From assembly GCF_005938745.2 (NCBI RefSeq), contig NZ_VCBX02000001.1:1259501-1323500 (forward strand): a stretch of 64,000 bases of DNA, in the 5' to 3' direction. Source of the stretch: Rhodococcus sp. KBS0724. Lineage in GTDB: Bacteria; Actinomycetota; Actinomycetes; Mycobacteriales; Mycobacteriaceae. Each line of letters begins with the position of its first letter. The first letter of the stretch is position 1. Of the stretch, positions 41,981-51,526 are shown in pieces. A model generated the notes under the pieces. The model was not told the DNA's origin. It ran no database searches and was given only the letters and a program-made list of their open reading frames with translations. The translations under genes and the position numbers were made by a program.

Positions 41981-43003
41981 ATGACAAAGAATTCACGTGT
42001 ATTCGTGACCGTGGGAGCGATAGTCGGGGTTGCACTTGTCACGGTGGCCGGCGTTGCTGCGGCCACCGCTGTGACAAGCGCGGATCGATCGCAGTTCTGC
42101 GCGGAGATGCCCGACGCGATCGGCCTGTATGCCGGGAACCCGGTTACACAGATGGGATACGAGGTCGGTCGAGTCGAGTCCATCGAACCCCGCGGGAACC
42201 ATGTCGAGGTGACGTTCTCCTTGGTCTCTGGACGAGCGTATCCGGAAGATGTTCGCGCCGTTACTCGATCGAAGTCGATTCTTGCCGATCGCACTCTCGA
42301 ACTGGTGGGAAACTACAGCACCGGTCCTGAGCTGGCATCGGGGAGTTGTATCCCGTTGGAGCACAGCTACACTCCGAAAAGTATTTCCGAGATCACGGGT
42401 TCGGCTGCCGATTTCATCGACGCAATTGCGCCGAATGACGGGAATCAGAGCGTCGCCGCCACAGTGGCGGGACTTGAAGAAGCACTGCGGGGGCAAGGGG
42501 AGAATGCGCGGGCACTGATGACGCATGCCGCTTCAGCTGCCTCGAATCCAGACAAACTGATTGCGGATATCGGTTCGGCTATTACGAACATGGCTCCGCT
42601 TTCCGAAGACGCGCTGCAGAATTGGAGTTCGATCCGGTCGATTGTCGAGCAACTTCCGGACATCGTTGCAGCTGGGCCCACGCTCTGGCCAGGGGTTATT
42701 GCAGTATGTGAGGGCATCGGTTGGCTGGTCGCGACGTTGGACGACATCCAACAGAGTTACGGCGCCGATATTTGGTCCTTCATGCACGGAAATGCCACAG
42801 CATCGATAAAATTGGCGGCAACTCAGTCGAAAGATCTTGCCGGACTAATATCTTCGATTCCCTCCGTTGCCCCTCTGCTCACCCAGCAGGCGTCGAACCA
42901 GAATGAGATCAGTTTTGCCTATCAACCGGCGACCGTGAGGTTGGGCTCTGTCGACGTTCCGCCGGTGAGTTTGCTCGACCTTGTTCTCTTGGAAGGGAAC
43001 TGA
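41981..43003 (+). CDS. mceD: Mce family protein D
   Basis: A 340-aa MCE protein. The N-terminal helix is VTVGAIVGVALVTVAGVAAATAV, and the MCE motif is IGLYAGNPVTQMGYEVGRVESIEPRGNHVEVTFSL. ATG 41981 with GGAAG about 8 nt upstream was preferred to an in-frame GTG at 41951 inside mceC. A Cys pair (C39-type FCAEMP and GSCIPLEH) may form an extracytoplasmic disulfide. Confidence 0.9.
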   Translation: MTKNSRVFVTVGAIVGVALVTVAGVAAATAVTSADRSQFCAEMPDAIGLYAGNPVTQMGYEVGRVESIEPRGNHVEVTFSLVSGRAYPEDVRAVTRSKSILADRTLELVGNYSTGPELASGSCIPLEHSYTPKSISEITGSAADFIDAIAPNDGNQSVAATVAGLEEALRGQGENARALMTHAASAASNPDKLIADIGSAITNMAPLSEDALQNWSSIRSIVEQLPDIVAAGPTLWPGVIAVCEGIGWLVATLDDIQQSYGADIWSFMHGNATASIKLAATQSKDLAGLISSIPSVAPLLTQQASNQNEISFAYQPATVRLGSVDVPPVSLLDLVLLEGN

Positions 43004-43004
43004 C

Positions 43005-44006
43005 GTGATACGCAATAGAGTGCGGAAGCTGCTGTGCATCATCACGTGTGGCGCTGCCTTATCGAGTCTGTCCGCCTGTTCCCTCGGCCCGGACGATTTA
43101 CCATCGGCGCGAAGCGGTATCGGCGAGGGCTACGAGATGATGCTGGAATTCTCGAGCGTGATGAACCTGCCGACCGGCGCTGACGTGATCATGGACGGCT
43201 TGCGTGTCGGTGAAGTGCGTTCTCTCGAAGTGTCCGGCAACATCGTGACGGTCCATGCCGGCATTAGAACCGATACGAAGGTCCCTGCAAATGCGGGTGC
43301 CATTATCCGTCAGGACACACTTCTCGGAGACACCTACATCGCAATTACCCGCGACCCCGAGATTCGCGGTGGCGCAATCCCACCCGGAGGTACTGTTCCG
43401 GTCAGCCGGACCATCTCACCCCCTCAACTCGAGGACACCATCGCGGTTCTGGCGAACTTCGTGAACGGCGGAAGCATCCAGAAGATCGAAGATGTCATGG
43501 GTCGGGTGAACAGCGTGATGCCGGCGAAGTCTGCTGTCGACGACCTCGCGTCGATCGTGGCTGTGGACATGCACGACCTGGCAGGTCGAACCGGCCAAAT
43601 CGACCGGACTTTGGACGGATTGAATGCAACTGCGCTCTCGATGACGGACCGTGGCGAACAACTGGCCACGATATTCGACCCCTCGGCAGTCCACTACTGG
43701 CGTCGTGTCGCGATCTCCGTCGTATCGCACATCGGTCAGATCCTTCCATCCGTCGGAAGTGTCTACGAAGGTGGATTGTGGATGGTACCCATGTTGAACT
43801 CCATGGCAGACTCGGCGGATTCCATCGGTGAAACGTTGGTAGAGGCCCCACGGACGTCGGTGACGGTGGCGAATTTCCTTCGCACCACGTTGATTCCGTT
43901 TGCGAAAAGCCCTTCGATCGACATCAAGTCCGTCGAGACATCGGATGGTGAGCAAGTGATCGCCGATGCCGAGAACATCCTTCGTTTGCTAGGAGCGGTG
44001 AAATGA
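43005..44006 (+). CDS. mceE: Mce family lipoprotein E
   Basis: A 333-aa MCE lipoprotein, the usual lipidated member of the set. The signal peptide ends in the lipobox LSAC with acylated Cys25. The MCE domain follows (SVMNLPTGADVIMDGLRVGEVRSLEV). GTG 43005 follows GGAAGGGA by about 7 nt. It overlaps mceF by 4 bp. Confidence 0.92.
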   Translation: MIRNRVRKLLCIITCGAALSSLSACSLGPDDLPSARSGIGEGYEMMLEFSSVMNLPTGADVIMDGLRVGEVRSLEVSGNIVTVHAGIRTDTKVPANAGAIIRQDTLLGDTYIAITRDPEIRGGAIPPGGTVPVSRTISPPQLEDTIAVLANFVNGGSIQKIEDVMGRVNSVMPAKSAVDDLASIVAVDMHDLAGRTGQIDRTLDGLNATALSMTDRGEQLATIFDPSAVHYWRRVAISVVSHIGQILPSVGSVYEGGLWMVPMLNSMADSADSIGETLVEAPRTSVTVANFLRTTLIPFAKSPSIDIKSVETSDGEQVIADAENILRLLGAVK

Positions 44007-44959
44007 GGGGTAAGACATTGATGTCCGTCGTCGGGATGATCGCAATCACGACCGCATCATTCGTGTACATGGGCAAGGCAGGTTTGCAGTTCGGTGCGTT
44101 CGAAGATGTGAACTCCGCTCGGATGGAAATTTCAGACACCAACGGTCTCGTTGTCGGTTCGAGGGTGTTGTTGAGAGGGGTGGCAATCGGGCACGTCAGC
44201 GACGTGACAGCATCGGCGAACAGCATCGAAGTTGATTGGAATTACACACGTGGGCAGAGTATTCCAGTTGGCAGTGTCTTTCGTGTCGACAATCTATCGG
44301 CGCTCGGCGAGTCGTATCTCTCCGTACTTCCACCATCGGAATCCGGACCGTTCATGCAGGACGGGGACAGTGTTCCAGAGTCCCAGGTTGTGGTGCCGAC
44401 AACCTTCAAGGAACTGTCCGAACGGTTGACCAGGCTGCTCGAACAAGTGGATCCGGTTCAGGTGCAGCAGATTTTCGAGACTGTGGACATTGCGCTTCCT
44501 GACGACTTTGCTGTGCTGAACAACCTCAGCCGCGCCGGAGAACTGTTGGCCGCCACACTTGCCCAGCAATCCGACAACATCACAACGCTATTCGAGACTT
44601 TGCAGCCTCTTCTCATGGAGAGCGGCACGCTGCCCGCCGGACTACGAGACTCGACTCCGCAGGTCGCAGAATTCGGCCAGGGCTTTCATGATCTGCTGAC
44701 CGGAATTCATTTTGCAGTGGTGAAAGGACCCCTCCGTGACGGTATCGCGGAAGGTGTCAGCCCGTTCCTGAGTGAGTTGCAGACGTTCCTCGACGAGACC
44801 GCTCCGTCCATCGAAGCGATCGGAGTGAATCTACTTCCCGCAGTACAAGCCGGAGCCGCGTCCGTACGAACCGTCGACATCGGGCGCCTACTCGACAACA
44901 TCCTTGCGGCTACCGCGTCCGGGGACGCTTTGACCGTTCATGCACGAATCCCAGGCTGA
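44003..44959 (+). CDS. mceF: Mce family protein F
   Basis: A 318-aa MCE protein, last of the six. N-terminal helix LMSVVGMIAITTASFVYMG, then the MCE pattern ARMEISDTNGLVVGSRVLLRGVAIGHVSDVT and a helical part without the proline-rich tail seen in some MceF. ATGA overlap with mceE. The next gene starts 42 bp later. Confidence 0.92.
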   Translation: MRGKTLMSVVGMIAITTASFVYMGKAGLQFGAFEDVNSARMEISDTNGLVVGSRVLLRGVAIGHVSDVTASANSIEVDWNYTRGQSIPVGSVFRVDNLSALGESYLSVLPPSESGPFMQDGDSVPESQVVVPTTFKELSERLTRLLEQVDPVQVQQIFETVDIALPDDFAVLNNLSRAGELLAATLAQQSDNITTLFETLQPLLMESGTLPAGLRDSTPQVAEFGQGFHDLLTGIHFAVVKGPLRDGIAEGVSPFLSELQTFLDETAPSIEAIGVNLLPAVQAGAASVRTVDIGRLLDNILAATASGDALTVHARIPG

Positions 44960-45000
44960 CTGTTCATTACCCAGGCACGATGTAACGAAGGGCAAAAACC

Positions 45001-45621
45001 ATGCAGGATATCGCCGTTACCCACACTGATGCTGAAGTAGATGCCGAAGGTCGGACGTCCGAATCGTCAACCGATTCTTCTCCCGCAGTACCTCGATCGG
45101 TCGCGGTGAAACCGCTTGCGCTCGGTCTCGTAGTTGCACTGCTCGTCATCGGCCTTGCAGTGGTGACGTGGCAACTTCGATCCACGTCGGATGAACTCTC
45201 CTCGATCCATTCGGCAGAAGCAGGTCGAGCACAGGCCGAGCAGATCGCCCTGGATTACGCGACCGGGGCCGCGGAGATGGACTTTCGAGATCTGCCCACC
45301 TGGCGCACGAGACTGACACAGGGAACCAGTTCGGAACTGTCCAACCGGTTGACGCAAGCGTCGTCATCGATGGAGCAGATCATTTCACCGCTCCAATGGA
45401 CATCCACCGCGCAGCCGATCTCTGCGAAGGCGGTAGCGGGTGACGGCGGTGTCTATTCGGTGGACTGCTTTATCAGTGTCATGACCACCAACAGCCAAGC
45501 TCCTGAGGGAATCATGTCGACAGCGACGTACAAACTCACCATCGACAGTGGAGACGACTGGAAGATTACGGAGATCAGCGGAATCGACTCGGCACTTGCT
45601 GGTGATGCGGCTCCTCGCTGA
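45001..45621 (+). CDS. Mce-associated membrane protein
   Basis: A 206-aa protein of the type encoded at the 3' end of actinobacterial mce operons. It has a charged, Ser/Asp-rich cytoplasmic N-terminus (1-35), one helix (PLALGLVVALLVIGLAVVTW, about 38-57), a short coiled segment and a small extracytoplasmic alpha/beta domain with one Cys. Related proteins are thought to stabilise the Mce complex. It ends the operon; no hairpin is evident before the next gene. Confidence 0.85.
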   Translation: MQDIAVTHTDAEVDAEGRTSESSTDSSPAVPRSVAVKPLALGLVVALLVIGLAVVTWQLRSTSDELSSIHSAEAGRAQAEQIALDYATGAAEMDFRDLPTWRTRLTQGTSSELSNRLTQASSSMEQIISPLQWTSTAQPISAKAVAGDGGVYSVDCFISVMTTNSQAPEGIMSTATYKLTIDSGDDWKITEISGIDSALAGDAAPR

Positions 45622-45728
45622 CACGGCGAAGTCCCTCGACGTGCTGCGTTAATCACGTTTAGAACCCAGCATTCGTTCCACTCTGTAAGTGGCGCCGATT
45701 GTGGTGCCACAGACTTACGGAGGTTGCC

Positions 45729-46307
45729 ATGACCCGCATACCTGCAGTGGCGCCCGGTGATGCCGGACCACTGATCAAAGTGGCGTACAAGTTCGCGGCC
45801 CGGCAGTTCGACGAGGTCCCAGAACCGTTTGCCGTGCTCGCGAACCACAAGAAGCTGTTTCTCGCGGCTGCCCGACATGAAATGGCAGTACAGAAAGCGT
45901 CGAAGGTACTGCCGGTGAGTGTCCGGGAGTTGGCCGTCTACCGCGTGGCCTCCACCGTCGGCTGTTCGTGGTGCGTCGACTTCGGCACGATGCTCGCACG
46001 TCTGGACGGCCTTGACGTCGAGCGTTTGAAAGCGATTGAGCATTATCGGGATTCGCCGCTCTACAGCGAGGACGAGCGAGCAGCCATTGCGTACGCAGAC
46101 GCGATGACAGGTTCCCCTCGCGGCGAGCACGGTGTCACCGACGAGCAGGTCGCGGATCTCGAAACTCGGTTCGGCCGGGCCGGCGTGGTGGAGCTGACCT
46201 ATCAGATCGGGCTCGAGAACATGCGATCCCGGATGTACTCCGCATTGGGGATTACCGAGCAGGGCTTCAGCACCGATTCCTGCCGGGTTCCGTGGGCGGA
46301 GGACTGA
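45729..46307 (+). CDS. Carboxymuconolactone decarboxylase / AhpD-like protein
   Basis: A 192-aa all-helical protein of the CMD/AhpD superfamily. The redox CxxC is Cys79 and Cys82 in TVGCSWCVDFG, and the second half has ELTYQIGLENMRSRM. The CxxC points to a peroxidase-reductase or thiol-redox role, not to lactone decarboxylation. GGAGG lies 7 nt before ATG 45729; a longer in-frame start was rejected for lack of a ribosome site. It stands alone between the mce and mod genes. Confidence 0.85.
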   Translation: MTRIPAVAPGDAGPLIKVAYKFAARQFDEVPEPFAVLANHKKLFLAAARHEMAVQKASKVLPVSVRELAVYRVASTVGCSWCVDFGTMLARLDGLDVERLKAIEHYRDSPLYSEDERAAIAYADAMTGSPRGEHGVTDEQVADLETRFGRAGVVELTYQIGLENMRSRMYSALGITEQGFSTDSCRVPWAED

Positions 46308-46315
46308 ACATGTAA

Positions 46316-46345
46316 GTCCGCAAGAGCGGACAATTTGATCTGTTT
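46316..46345 (+). terminator. Rho-independent terminator after the AhpD-like gene
   Basis: GTCCGC (46316-46321), an AAGA loop and GCGGAC (46326-46331) form a 6-bp stem. The following AATTTGATCTGTTTTT is U-rich in RNA, the clearest U-tract of any hairpin in the window. Confidence 0.75.
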
Positions 46346-46370
46346 TTAACGCATCTGCGGGCGTTTGGGC

Positions 46371-46405
46371 TTGTTTGGTACTGCTGTGAGCCCTACGATC
46401 ACGAG
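46371..46405 (+). promoter_or_regulatory. Promoter of the molybdate regulator gene, leaderless
   Basis: TTGTTT (46371-46376), a 17-nt spacer and TACGAT (46394-46399) are followed six bases later by the GTG start at 46406, with no ribosome site. Confidence 0.55.
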
Positions 46406-46819
46406 GTGCCCAACATACGAATACGCGAGGCGGCCGGACTGCTCGGTGTCAGTGACGACACTGTGCGTCGGTGGATCGACAGCGGTCAACTGAGTGCCGC
46501 GGCCGACGATTCGGGGCGCAAGGTGATCGACGGAGCCGAGTTGGCCGCGTTTGCGCGATCCAACGCGGCTCCCGCGCCCACGGACCCGCTCAGTACCGGC
46601 ACGTCGGCCCGCAATCGGTTTGCCGGCCTCGTGACCAAAGTTGTCACTGACACGGTGATGGCCCAGGTCGAATTGCAATGCGGGCCGTTCACGGTGGTCT
46701 CGTTGATGAGTGCAGAAGCGGTCCGGGAGTTGGGGCTCGAAGTCGGCAGCATCGCAGCAGCAGTCGTCAAAGCCACCACCGTGATTGTGGAAACCCCGTC
46801 AACGCCCAAAACTCAGTAA
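46406..46819 (+). CDS. Helix-turn-helix/Mop-domain protein, molybdate regulator-like
   Basis: A 137-aa two-domain protein. Residues 5-30 are a MerR/excisionase-type helix-turn-helix (RIREAAGLLGVSDDTVRRWIDSGQL); about 68-133 is a single Mop (TOBE) molybdate-binding domain (ARNRFAGLVTKVVTDTVMAQVELQCGPFTVVSLM). It starts with GTG. It precedes modABC by 8 bp and probably senses molybdate to control that operon, doing the job of ModE in a shorter form. Confidence 0.9.
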   Translation: MPNIRIREAAGLLGVSDDTVRRWIDSGQLSAAADDSGRKVIDGAELAAFARSNAAPAPTDPLSTGTSARNRFAGLVTKVVTDTVMAQVELQCGPFTVVSLMSAEAVRELGLEVGSIAAAVVKATTVIVETPSTPKTQ

Positions 46820-46827
46820 GGAAAACA

Positions 46828-47637
46828 GTGAAGAAAGCTCTCGGAATTGTTGCCGCAGGATTTCTCTCGCTTGCCTTGGCAAGCGGATGCAGTAGTTCGG
46901 ACAGTTCGTCATCCGCGACGTCGACAACATCTGCGGCGCCTGCGAGCACCTCGGCAAGCGTGACCGGTGACATCACAGTCTTTGCGGCGGCCTCGCTGAA
47001 GAACACCTTCACCGAACTCGGCAAGGAGTTCGAAACCGAGAACCCTGGAACTACAGTAACTTTCAGTTTTGCCGGTTCCTCGGATCTGGTTGCGCAGATT
47101 ATCCAGGGCGCTCCCGCGGACGTGTTTGCGTCAGCAGATGCGGCAAACATGAAGAAGGCTACCGATGCGGGAGTGGTAGCGGGCTCACCTTCAGACTTTG
47201 CGAGCAATACCCTCACGATCGTGGTGCCGCCCGGAAATCCCAAGGGAATCACCTCGTTCGCCGATGTGAACAAGGAGGGAACACAATTGGTGATCTGTGC
47301 TCCCCAGGTTCCGTGCGGGGCGGCAACAAAGAAGGTGGAAGAATCCACCGGTCAAACTTTGACGCCGGTCAGTGAGGAATCGTCGGTGACCGACGTGCTG
47401 AACAAGGTCACCTCCGGTCAGGCAGATGCCGGCATCGTGTACGTCACCGACGCGAAGTCCGCGGGTGACAAGGTTGAGACCGTCGCCTTCCCCGAAGCGA
47501 CAGCGGTTGTCAACCTGTACCAGATTGCAGGACTGAAGGATTCGAAGAATTCTGCGGCCGCCACCAAGTTCGTCGATCTCGTGAGCGGGCCGAAGGGTCT
47601 GGCTGTACTGACAAATGCAGGATTTGCCGCTCCGTGA
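46828..47637 (+). CDS. modA: Molybdate ABC transporter, substrate-binding lipoprotein
   Basis: A 269-aa periplasmic-type binding protein. The lipobox is LASGC with Cys21, followed by a Ser/Thr-rich linker and [16 protein letters not shown], the ModA start motif whose Ser contacts the oxyanion. [25 protein letters not shown] is also typical. GTG 46828 has AAGGA about 7 nt upstream; the frame extends into the regulator gene but that start is not credible. It delivers molybdate to ModBC. Confidence 0.94.
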   Translation: MKKALGIVAAGFLSLALASGCSSSDSSSSATSTTSAAPASTSASVTGDITVFAAASLKNTFTELGKEFETENPGTTVTFSFAGSSDLVAQIIQGAPADVFASADAANMKKATDAGVVAGSPSDFASNTLTIVVPPGNPKGITSFADVNKEGTQLVICAPQVPCGAATKKVEESTGQTLTPVSEESSVTDVLNKVTSGQADAGIVYVTDAKSAGDKVETVAFPEATAVVNLYQIAGLKDSKNSAAATKFVDLVSGPKGLAVLTNAGFAAP

Positions 47638-48443
47638 TTCGAATCAGACCGGCAGTCCGCGCTCCGCTCGGGCTGCCGGTATGGATTTATCTCCCTGCCG
47701 TAATCGGCGGGGCCTTCGTGATAGTTCCGCTGCTGGCGATGCTCCAGACGGTGCACTGGTCGCAGTTCTGGCAACTCGTGACCTCGGAGTCGTCGGTTGC
47801 GGCTTTGAAGCTCAGCCTGAAGACCGCCGCGATGAGCACAGTGCTCTGCATACTCTTCGGTGTACCGATGGCTGTGGTGCTGGCGCGCAGCAGCTTCCGT
47901 GGACTGTCGGTACTGAGGTCCCTGATTCTGCTGCCGCTCGTTCTGCCTCCGGTGGTGGGCGGAATCGCGCTGCTCTACACGTTCGGCCGCAAAGGTCTGA
48001 TCGGGGAGCAGTTGGAGGTACTCGGAATTCAGATTGCATTCTCCACGACCGCAGTTGTTCTGGCACAAACGTTTGTCGCACTGCCGTTTCTGGTGGTCAG
48101 TCTCGAAGGTGCGCTGCGGACGGCAGGCACTCGGTACGAGGCAGTGGCATCAACGCTCGGAGCCAGACCAACCACGGTGCTACGACGCGTCACCCTTCCC
48201 CTGGTGCTTCCCGGTCTGGTCTCGGGAGCGGTACTTGCCTTTGCGCGCGCGTTGGGGGAATTCGGTGCGACGCTGACGTTTGCCGGCAGCCTACAAGGAG
48301 TCACGCGCACCCTGCCGTTGGAGATATACCTGCAACGTGAGAGCGATCCGGATGCTGCCGTGGCCCTTTCACTGGTCTTGATTGTTGTTGCCGTGGTCAT
48401 CGTTGTTGCCGTCCGCGGACGTGGATCGGCGGGATCGTTGTGA
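47634..48443 (+). CDS. modB: Molybdate ABC transporter permease
   Basis: A 269-aa permease with about six helices and the cytoplasmic EAA loop [31 protein letters not shown] that docks on the ATPase. [16 protein letters not shown] is the conserved ModB sequence. It starts with GTG in a GTGA overlap with modA and overlaps modC the same way. Confidence 0.94.
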   Translation: MIRIRPAVRAPLGLPVWIYLPAVIGGAFVIVPLLAMLQTVHWSQFWQLVTSESSVAALKLSLKTAAMSTVLCILFGVPMAVVLARSSFRGLSVLRSLILLPLVLPPVVGGIALLYTFGRKGLIGEQLEVLGIQIAFSTTAVVLAQTFVALPFLVVSLEGALRTAGTRYEAVASTLGARPTTVLRRVTLPLVLPGLVSGAVLAFARALGEFGATLTFAGSLQGVTRTLPLEIYLQRESDPDAAVALSLVLIVVAVVIVVAVRGRGSAGSL

Positions 48444-49513
48444 GCGGCTTGCACGTGGACGTCGAAATCCCCGAACGCGACGTGATCGCCTCGTTCGATG
48501 TTGCGGCCGGTGAGGTGACGGCAATACTCGGGCCGAACGGCGCCGGAAAATCGACAGTGCTGGCTGCTGTTGCGGGACTGCATCATCCGCACCGCGCGCG
48601 GATCGAACTCAATTCACGGGTGCTGACCGATACTTCTACGGGAGTCGCCGTGTCTCCGCACAAACGTGGGACGGTCCTGCTCGCCCAAGATGCACTGCTC
48701 TTTCCCCATCTCAGTGCTGCGGACAACGTCGCGTTTGCCCCTCGCAGTGCCGGGCGGTCCCGGCGTGAATCCGCGCAGTCGGCCCGTCACTGGCTCGGCG
48801 CCGTCGACGCCGGCGAGTTGGCTGATCGCAAACCGTCGCAGCTGTCCGGGGGACAAGCACAACGTGTCGCCGTCGCACGTGCACTGGCAGCTGAACCGGA
48901 ACTCCTTCTCCTCGACGAACCGATGTCGGCGCTCGACGTATCGTCGGCCCCGGCGCTGCGGTCCTTACTGCGACGAGTGCTGCGAACCGGTAACCGCACC
49001 GCCGTTCTGGTAACTCACGACGCGCTTGACGCCTTGGCGCTCGCGGATACCGTTGTGGTTCTGGATGGTGGGCGCGTCGTCGAACGCGGAGATGTCCGGA
49101 CGGTGCTGACGCGTCCTCGCAGTACGTTTGCCGCCAGGATTGCCGGAATGAATCTGCGCAGTGGCATCATGTTCGAAAACGATTCGATCCGAACTCCCGG
49201 TGGTACCGCTATTGCCGGCCTTACCGAAGTGACTGTGCCAGTGGGTAGCCCGGCGGTCGCGATGTTCGAACCCAGTGCAGTGTCTGTCTATCTCCAACCG
49301 CCGCACGGGAGCCCGCGCAACACTTTCGAGGTCACCGTCGCCGAGATCGAGAATCGAGGCTCGACCGTTCGGGTGCGAGCCGAGGACAACGAGGGACAGC
49401 CGGGACTGTCGGCCGACATCACGACTGCGGCGGCGGCAGAGCTGGATCTCGTTCCAGGCTCGATGGTGACCTTCGTTGTCAAGGCGACCGAGACGCTGAT
49501 CTACGCTCAATGA
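48440..49513 (+). CDS. modC: Molybdate ABC transporter ATPase
   Basis: A 357-aa ATPase. Walker A GPNGAGKS, signature LSGGQAQR, Walker [13 protein letters not shown] and the switch His in VTHDALDAL are intact. A C-terminal TOBE/Mop domain (about 285-357) can bind molybdate and inhibit transport. GTGA overlap with modB. It completes the mod operon; the following gene starts 34 bp later. Confidence 0.94.
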   Translation: MSGLHVDVEIPERDVIASFDVAAGEVTAILGPNGAGKSTVLAAVAGLHHPHRARIELNSRVLTDTSTGVAVSPHKRGTVLLAQDALLFPHLSAADNVAFAPRSAGRSRRESAQSARHWLGAVDAGELADRKPSQLSGGQAQRVAVARALAAEPELLLLDEPMSALDVSSAPALRSLLRRVLRTGNRTAVLVTHDALDALALADTVVVLDGGRVVERGDVRTVLTRPRSTFAARIAGMNLRSGIMFENDSIRTPGGTAIAGLTEVTVPVGSPAVAMFEPSAVSVYLQPPHGSPRNTFEVTVAEIENRGSTVRVRAEDNEGQPGLSADITTAAAAELDLVPGSMVTFVVKATETLIYAQ

Positions 49514-49547
49514 CGTCTCACACGTAATTCGGCTCGAAGGATGGGTA

Positions 49548-51227
49548 GTGAACCCCGAAAACGCATCACCAGGGGAGTCTACCGTTGTACCAGCTCCACG
49601 GCCCGCCCGGAGTGTGTTGTTCGGATTACCGCCCGTGGGAAACCGATTCCCCGGAGCCGTTCGGGTGGCACTCGCCCTGGCGATTCCGGCGACCGTCGCC
49701 ACGCTCCTCGGATACGGTTCCGCGTCACTTCTGGTCGGCCTGGGTGCCTTCGCCTCGATCTACGGTGAAGGCCGGCCGTACCGGAGCCGGTGGAAAGCCG
49801 TCGGCATTGCCGCGCTGGCCTTGACCGTTCTCTCGTTCATCGGAGCATCGGTGGGAGAACCGATCCACCGAGCGATTTCCGAGGGAGCGCCCGAGACTCT
49901 CCTGATACTCGTCATTCTGGTGATGGCGGTGGTGGTGTCGACCTGTGCGTTCACGGTGGACGCGTTGCGATTGGGGCCACCGGGAGCGTTCTTCCTGTTG
50001 CTGACCACCGAGATCAGTTCGGTCATCGCCACTCCGGGACAACCACCGGCAGAGATTGCTGTGTGGACGGCGATAGGCGGCGTGAGCGCACTACTCGTAT
50101 CCATGACGGGGATCCTGTGGGCGCCGAGAGCGGTGGAACAAGCCGCTGTTGCGGCGGCAGTGTCGGCTGTCGACGAATACGTAGCGGTGACAGATCAAGC
50201 GAACCGTCACGCTGCCGCGCTGAGACTGCAGGACGCATGGCAATGCCTGTACCGCGGAAAGATTGTCGGTACCGAGCATCCGCTCACCCGTGAGTTGGAA
50301 CGCGCACAGATGCTGATGGCGCGAGCCCTTTCCGACGATCACGATCCGGAGTTGATGTCGGACGCAGCGTTCGACGTCGACGAGATCGGTGTGTATCCGC
50401 CATTGCCGTATCCGACTATTCGGTACAGATTTCTCCGGGTGTGTAATCCTTCCAGTCGAGCGACGATCACTGCAATCCGATTGCTTCTGGCCTGCACCGC
50501 AGCGGGTAGCCTGACGGTTCTTCTCGGAATCGACCGACCGGATTGGGCAGTGATTGCCGCTGCGATGGTTCTTCACCAGGGTCCGGATCGAATTCTGGGA
50601 ACCTATCGGGGTATTCACCGGATCGGCGGGACCGTTCTCGGATTGCTGGTACTCGGCGTGGTGTATCTGTGGGGTCCGAGCGGCCTTGCCATGGTGGCCG
50701 TACTTGCCGTGCTGCAGTTGGGAATCGAACTGTTTCTGGTGCGCAACTATGGCGTCGCCGTCATCTTCATCACGCCGATGGCAATTCTTCTGGGCGCGGC
50801 AGGCGGCGCACACGGCACCGTGGCGCACCTGATCCTGAGCCGAATGCTCGAAACAGCAGTTGGTGTTGTCGTCGCACTGATCGTGCTGTGGACGGTGGGT
50901 CGCCAAGCGCATCGCCGAACCTTGGAGTGGGTCGACGGGCGTGCGGCGCATCTGCTCGGTGTGCTGCTCAACGACATTCGGTCGGCACAGCGTGCGCCGA
51001 GTGCGGAACTGTGCCGCGACCTGGAGTTCGAACTTCGCGGCGCCGCCATGGCGGGGATCGACGCAGCGCACAACGAACCGGACTGGGCAACACAGAAGTG
51101 GGCAGCGCACACCGAGTTGCATCACCTCGGATCCGATGTGCTGCACAGATTGTCGTTCGGCATTTCGGTGTCGCGCTCGCACCTTGACGACTGGGAACGA
51201 CGCTACGCCTCGTGCCGGTCGAGCTGA
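49548..51227 (+). CDS. FUSC-family membrane protein
   Basis: A 559-aa membrane protein with two blocks of about five or six helices (about 40-185 and 305-435) separated by a soluble region, the layout of the FUSC/aromatic-acid-exporter (YccS, AaeB) family. It starts with GTG. A cytoplasmic C-terminal domain follows the last helix. Related proteins are proposed exporters of aromatic acids or stress solutes; the substrate here is unknown. It could be co-transcribed with modC but is probably unrelated. Confidence 0.82.
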   Translation: MNPENASPGESTVVPAPRPARSVLFGLPPVGNRFPGAVRVALALAIPATVATLLGYGSASLLVGLGAFASIYGEGRPYRSRWKAVGIAALALTVLSFIGASVGEPIHRAISEGAPETLLILVILVMAVVVSTCAFTVDALRLGPPGAFFLLLTTEISSVIATPGQPPAEIAVWTAIGGVSALLVSMTGILWAPRAVEQAAVAAAVSAVDEYVAVTDQANRHAAALRLQDAWQCLYRGKIVGTEHPLTRELERAQMLMARALSDDHDPELMSDAAFDVDEIGVYPPLPYPTIRYRFLRVCNPSSRATITAIRLLLACTAAGSLTVLLGIDRPDWAVIAAAMVLHQGPDRILGTYRGIHRIGGTVLGLLVLGVVYLWGPSGLAMVAVLAVLQLGIELFLVRNYGVAVIFITPMAILLGAAGGAHGTVAHLILSRMLETAVGVVVALIVLWTVGRQAHRRTLEWVDGRAAHLLGVLLNDIRSAQRAPSAELCRDLEFELRGAAMAGIDAAHNEPDWATQKWAAHTELHHLGSDVLHRLSFGISVSRSHLDDWERRYASCRSS

Positions 51228-51294
51228 CTAAGCAGCGGGGTACCTGCCCCGTCTCGGTGGTCTTCAGACATTAAACCCGGCGTGAATGAAACCG

Positions 51295-51325
51295 TTGACC
51301 CAGGTAGGGGGCGCCGACGTATGGT
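51295..51325 (+). promoter_or_regulatory. Possible promoter of the sulfur operon
   Basis: TTGACC (51295-51300) and TATGGT (51320-51325) are separated by 19 nt, a little long. Another TANNNT element, TACGGT, lies at 51342-51347. Either would place the Cys-rich leader ORF in the transcript. Confidence 0.4.
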
Positions 51326-51373
51326 GTCGGCACTGCCTTTCTACGGTAATGCCTTCCACGTTTGGAGTCCCGC

Positions 51374-51403
51374 GTGTTCTCGTCCTGTCGCTGTTGTCGC
51401 TGA
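51374..51403 (+). CDS. Cys-rich leader peptide, nine codons
   Basis: GTG TTC TCG TCC TGT CGC TGT TGT CGC TGA encodes MFSSCRCCR. GGAG lies 6 nt before the GTG (51364-51367). Three of nine codons are Cys, two adjacent, directly upstream of sulfonate-type uptake and desulfonation genes. In mycobacteria, short Cys-rich upstream ORFs mediate cysteine-responsive attenuation of sulfur operons, so this is very likely the same device. A stem CGCCCG/CGGGCG (51457-51462, 51475-51480) lies between it and the next gene, whose ribosome site is AGGAAG at about 51513. Confidence 0.75.
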   Translation: MFSSCRCCR

Positions 51404-51526
51404 CCGACAAGCACTCACACCTGCCTCGCACAGCACGTGCGGCGCTGCGTGACACTCGCCCGTCGAGCATTCTCCGGGCGGCGTAGCCGATCACGGCACC
51501 AATCATCTTCTACAGGAAGTTACTTC

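Noticed and set aside
51286..51486. 66-codon plus-strand frame in the sulfur leader region
   Set aside because: No good ribosome site and atypical composition; the shorter Cys-rich frame in another phase has a ribosome site and a biological rationale.
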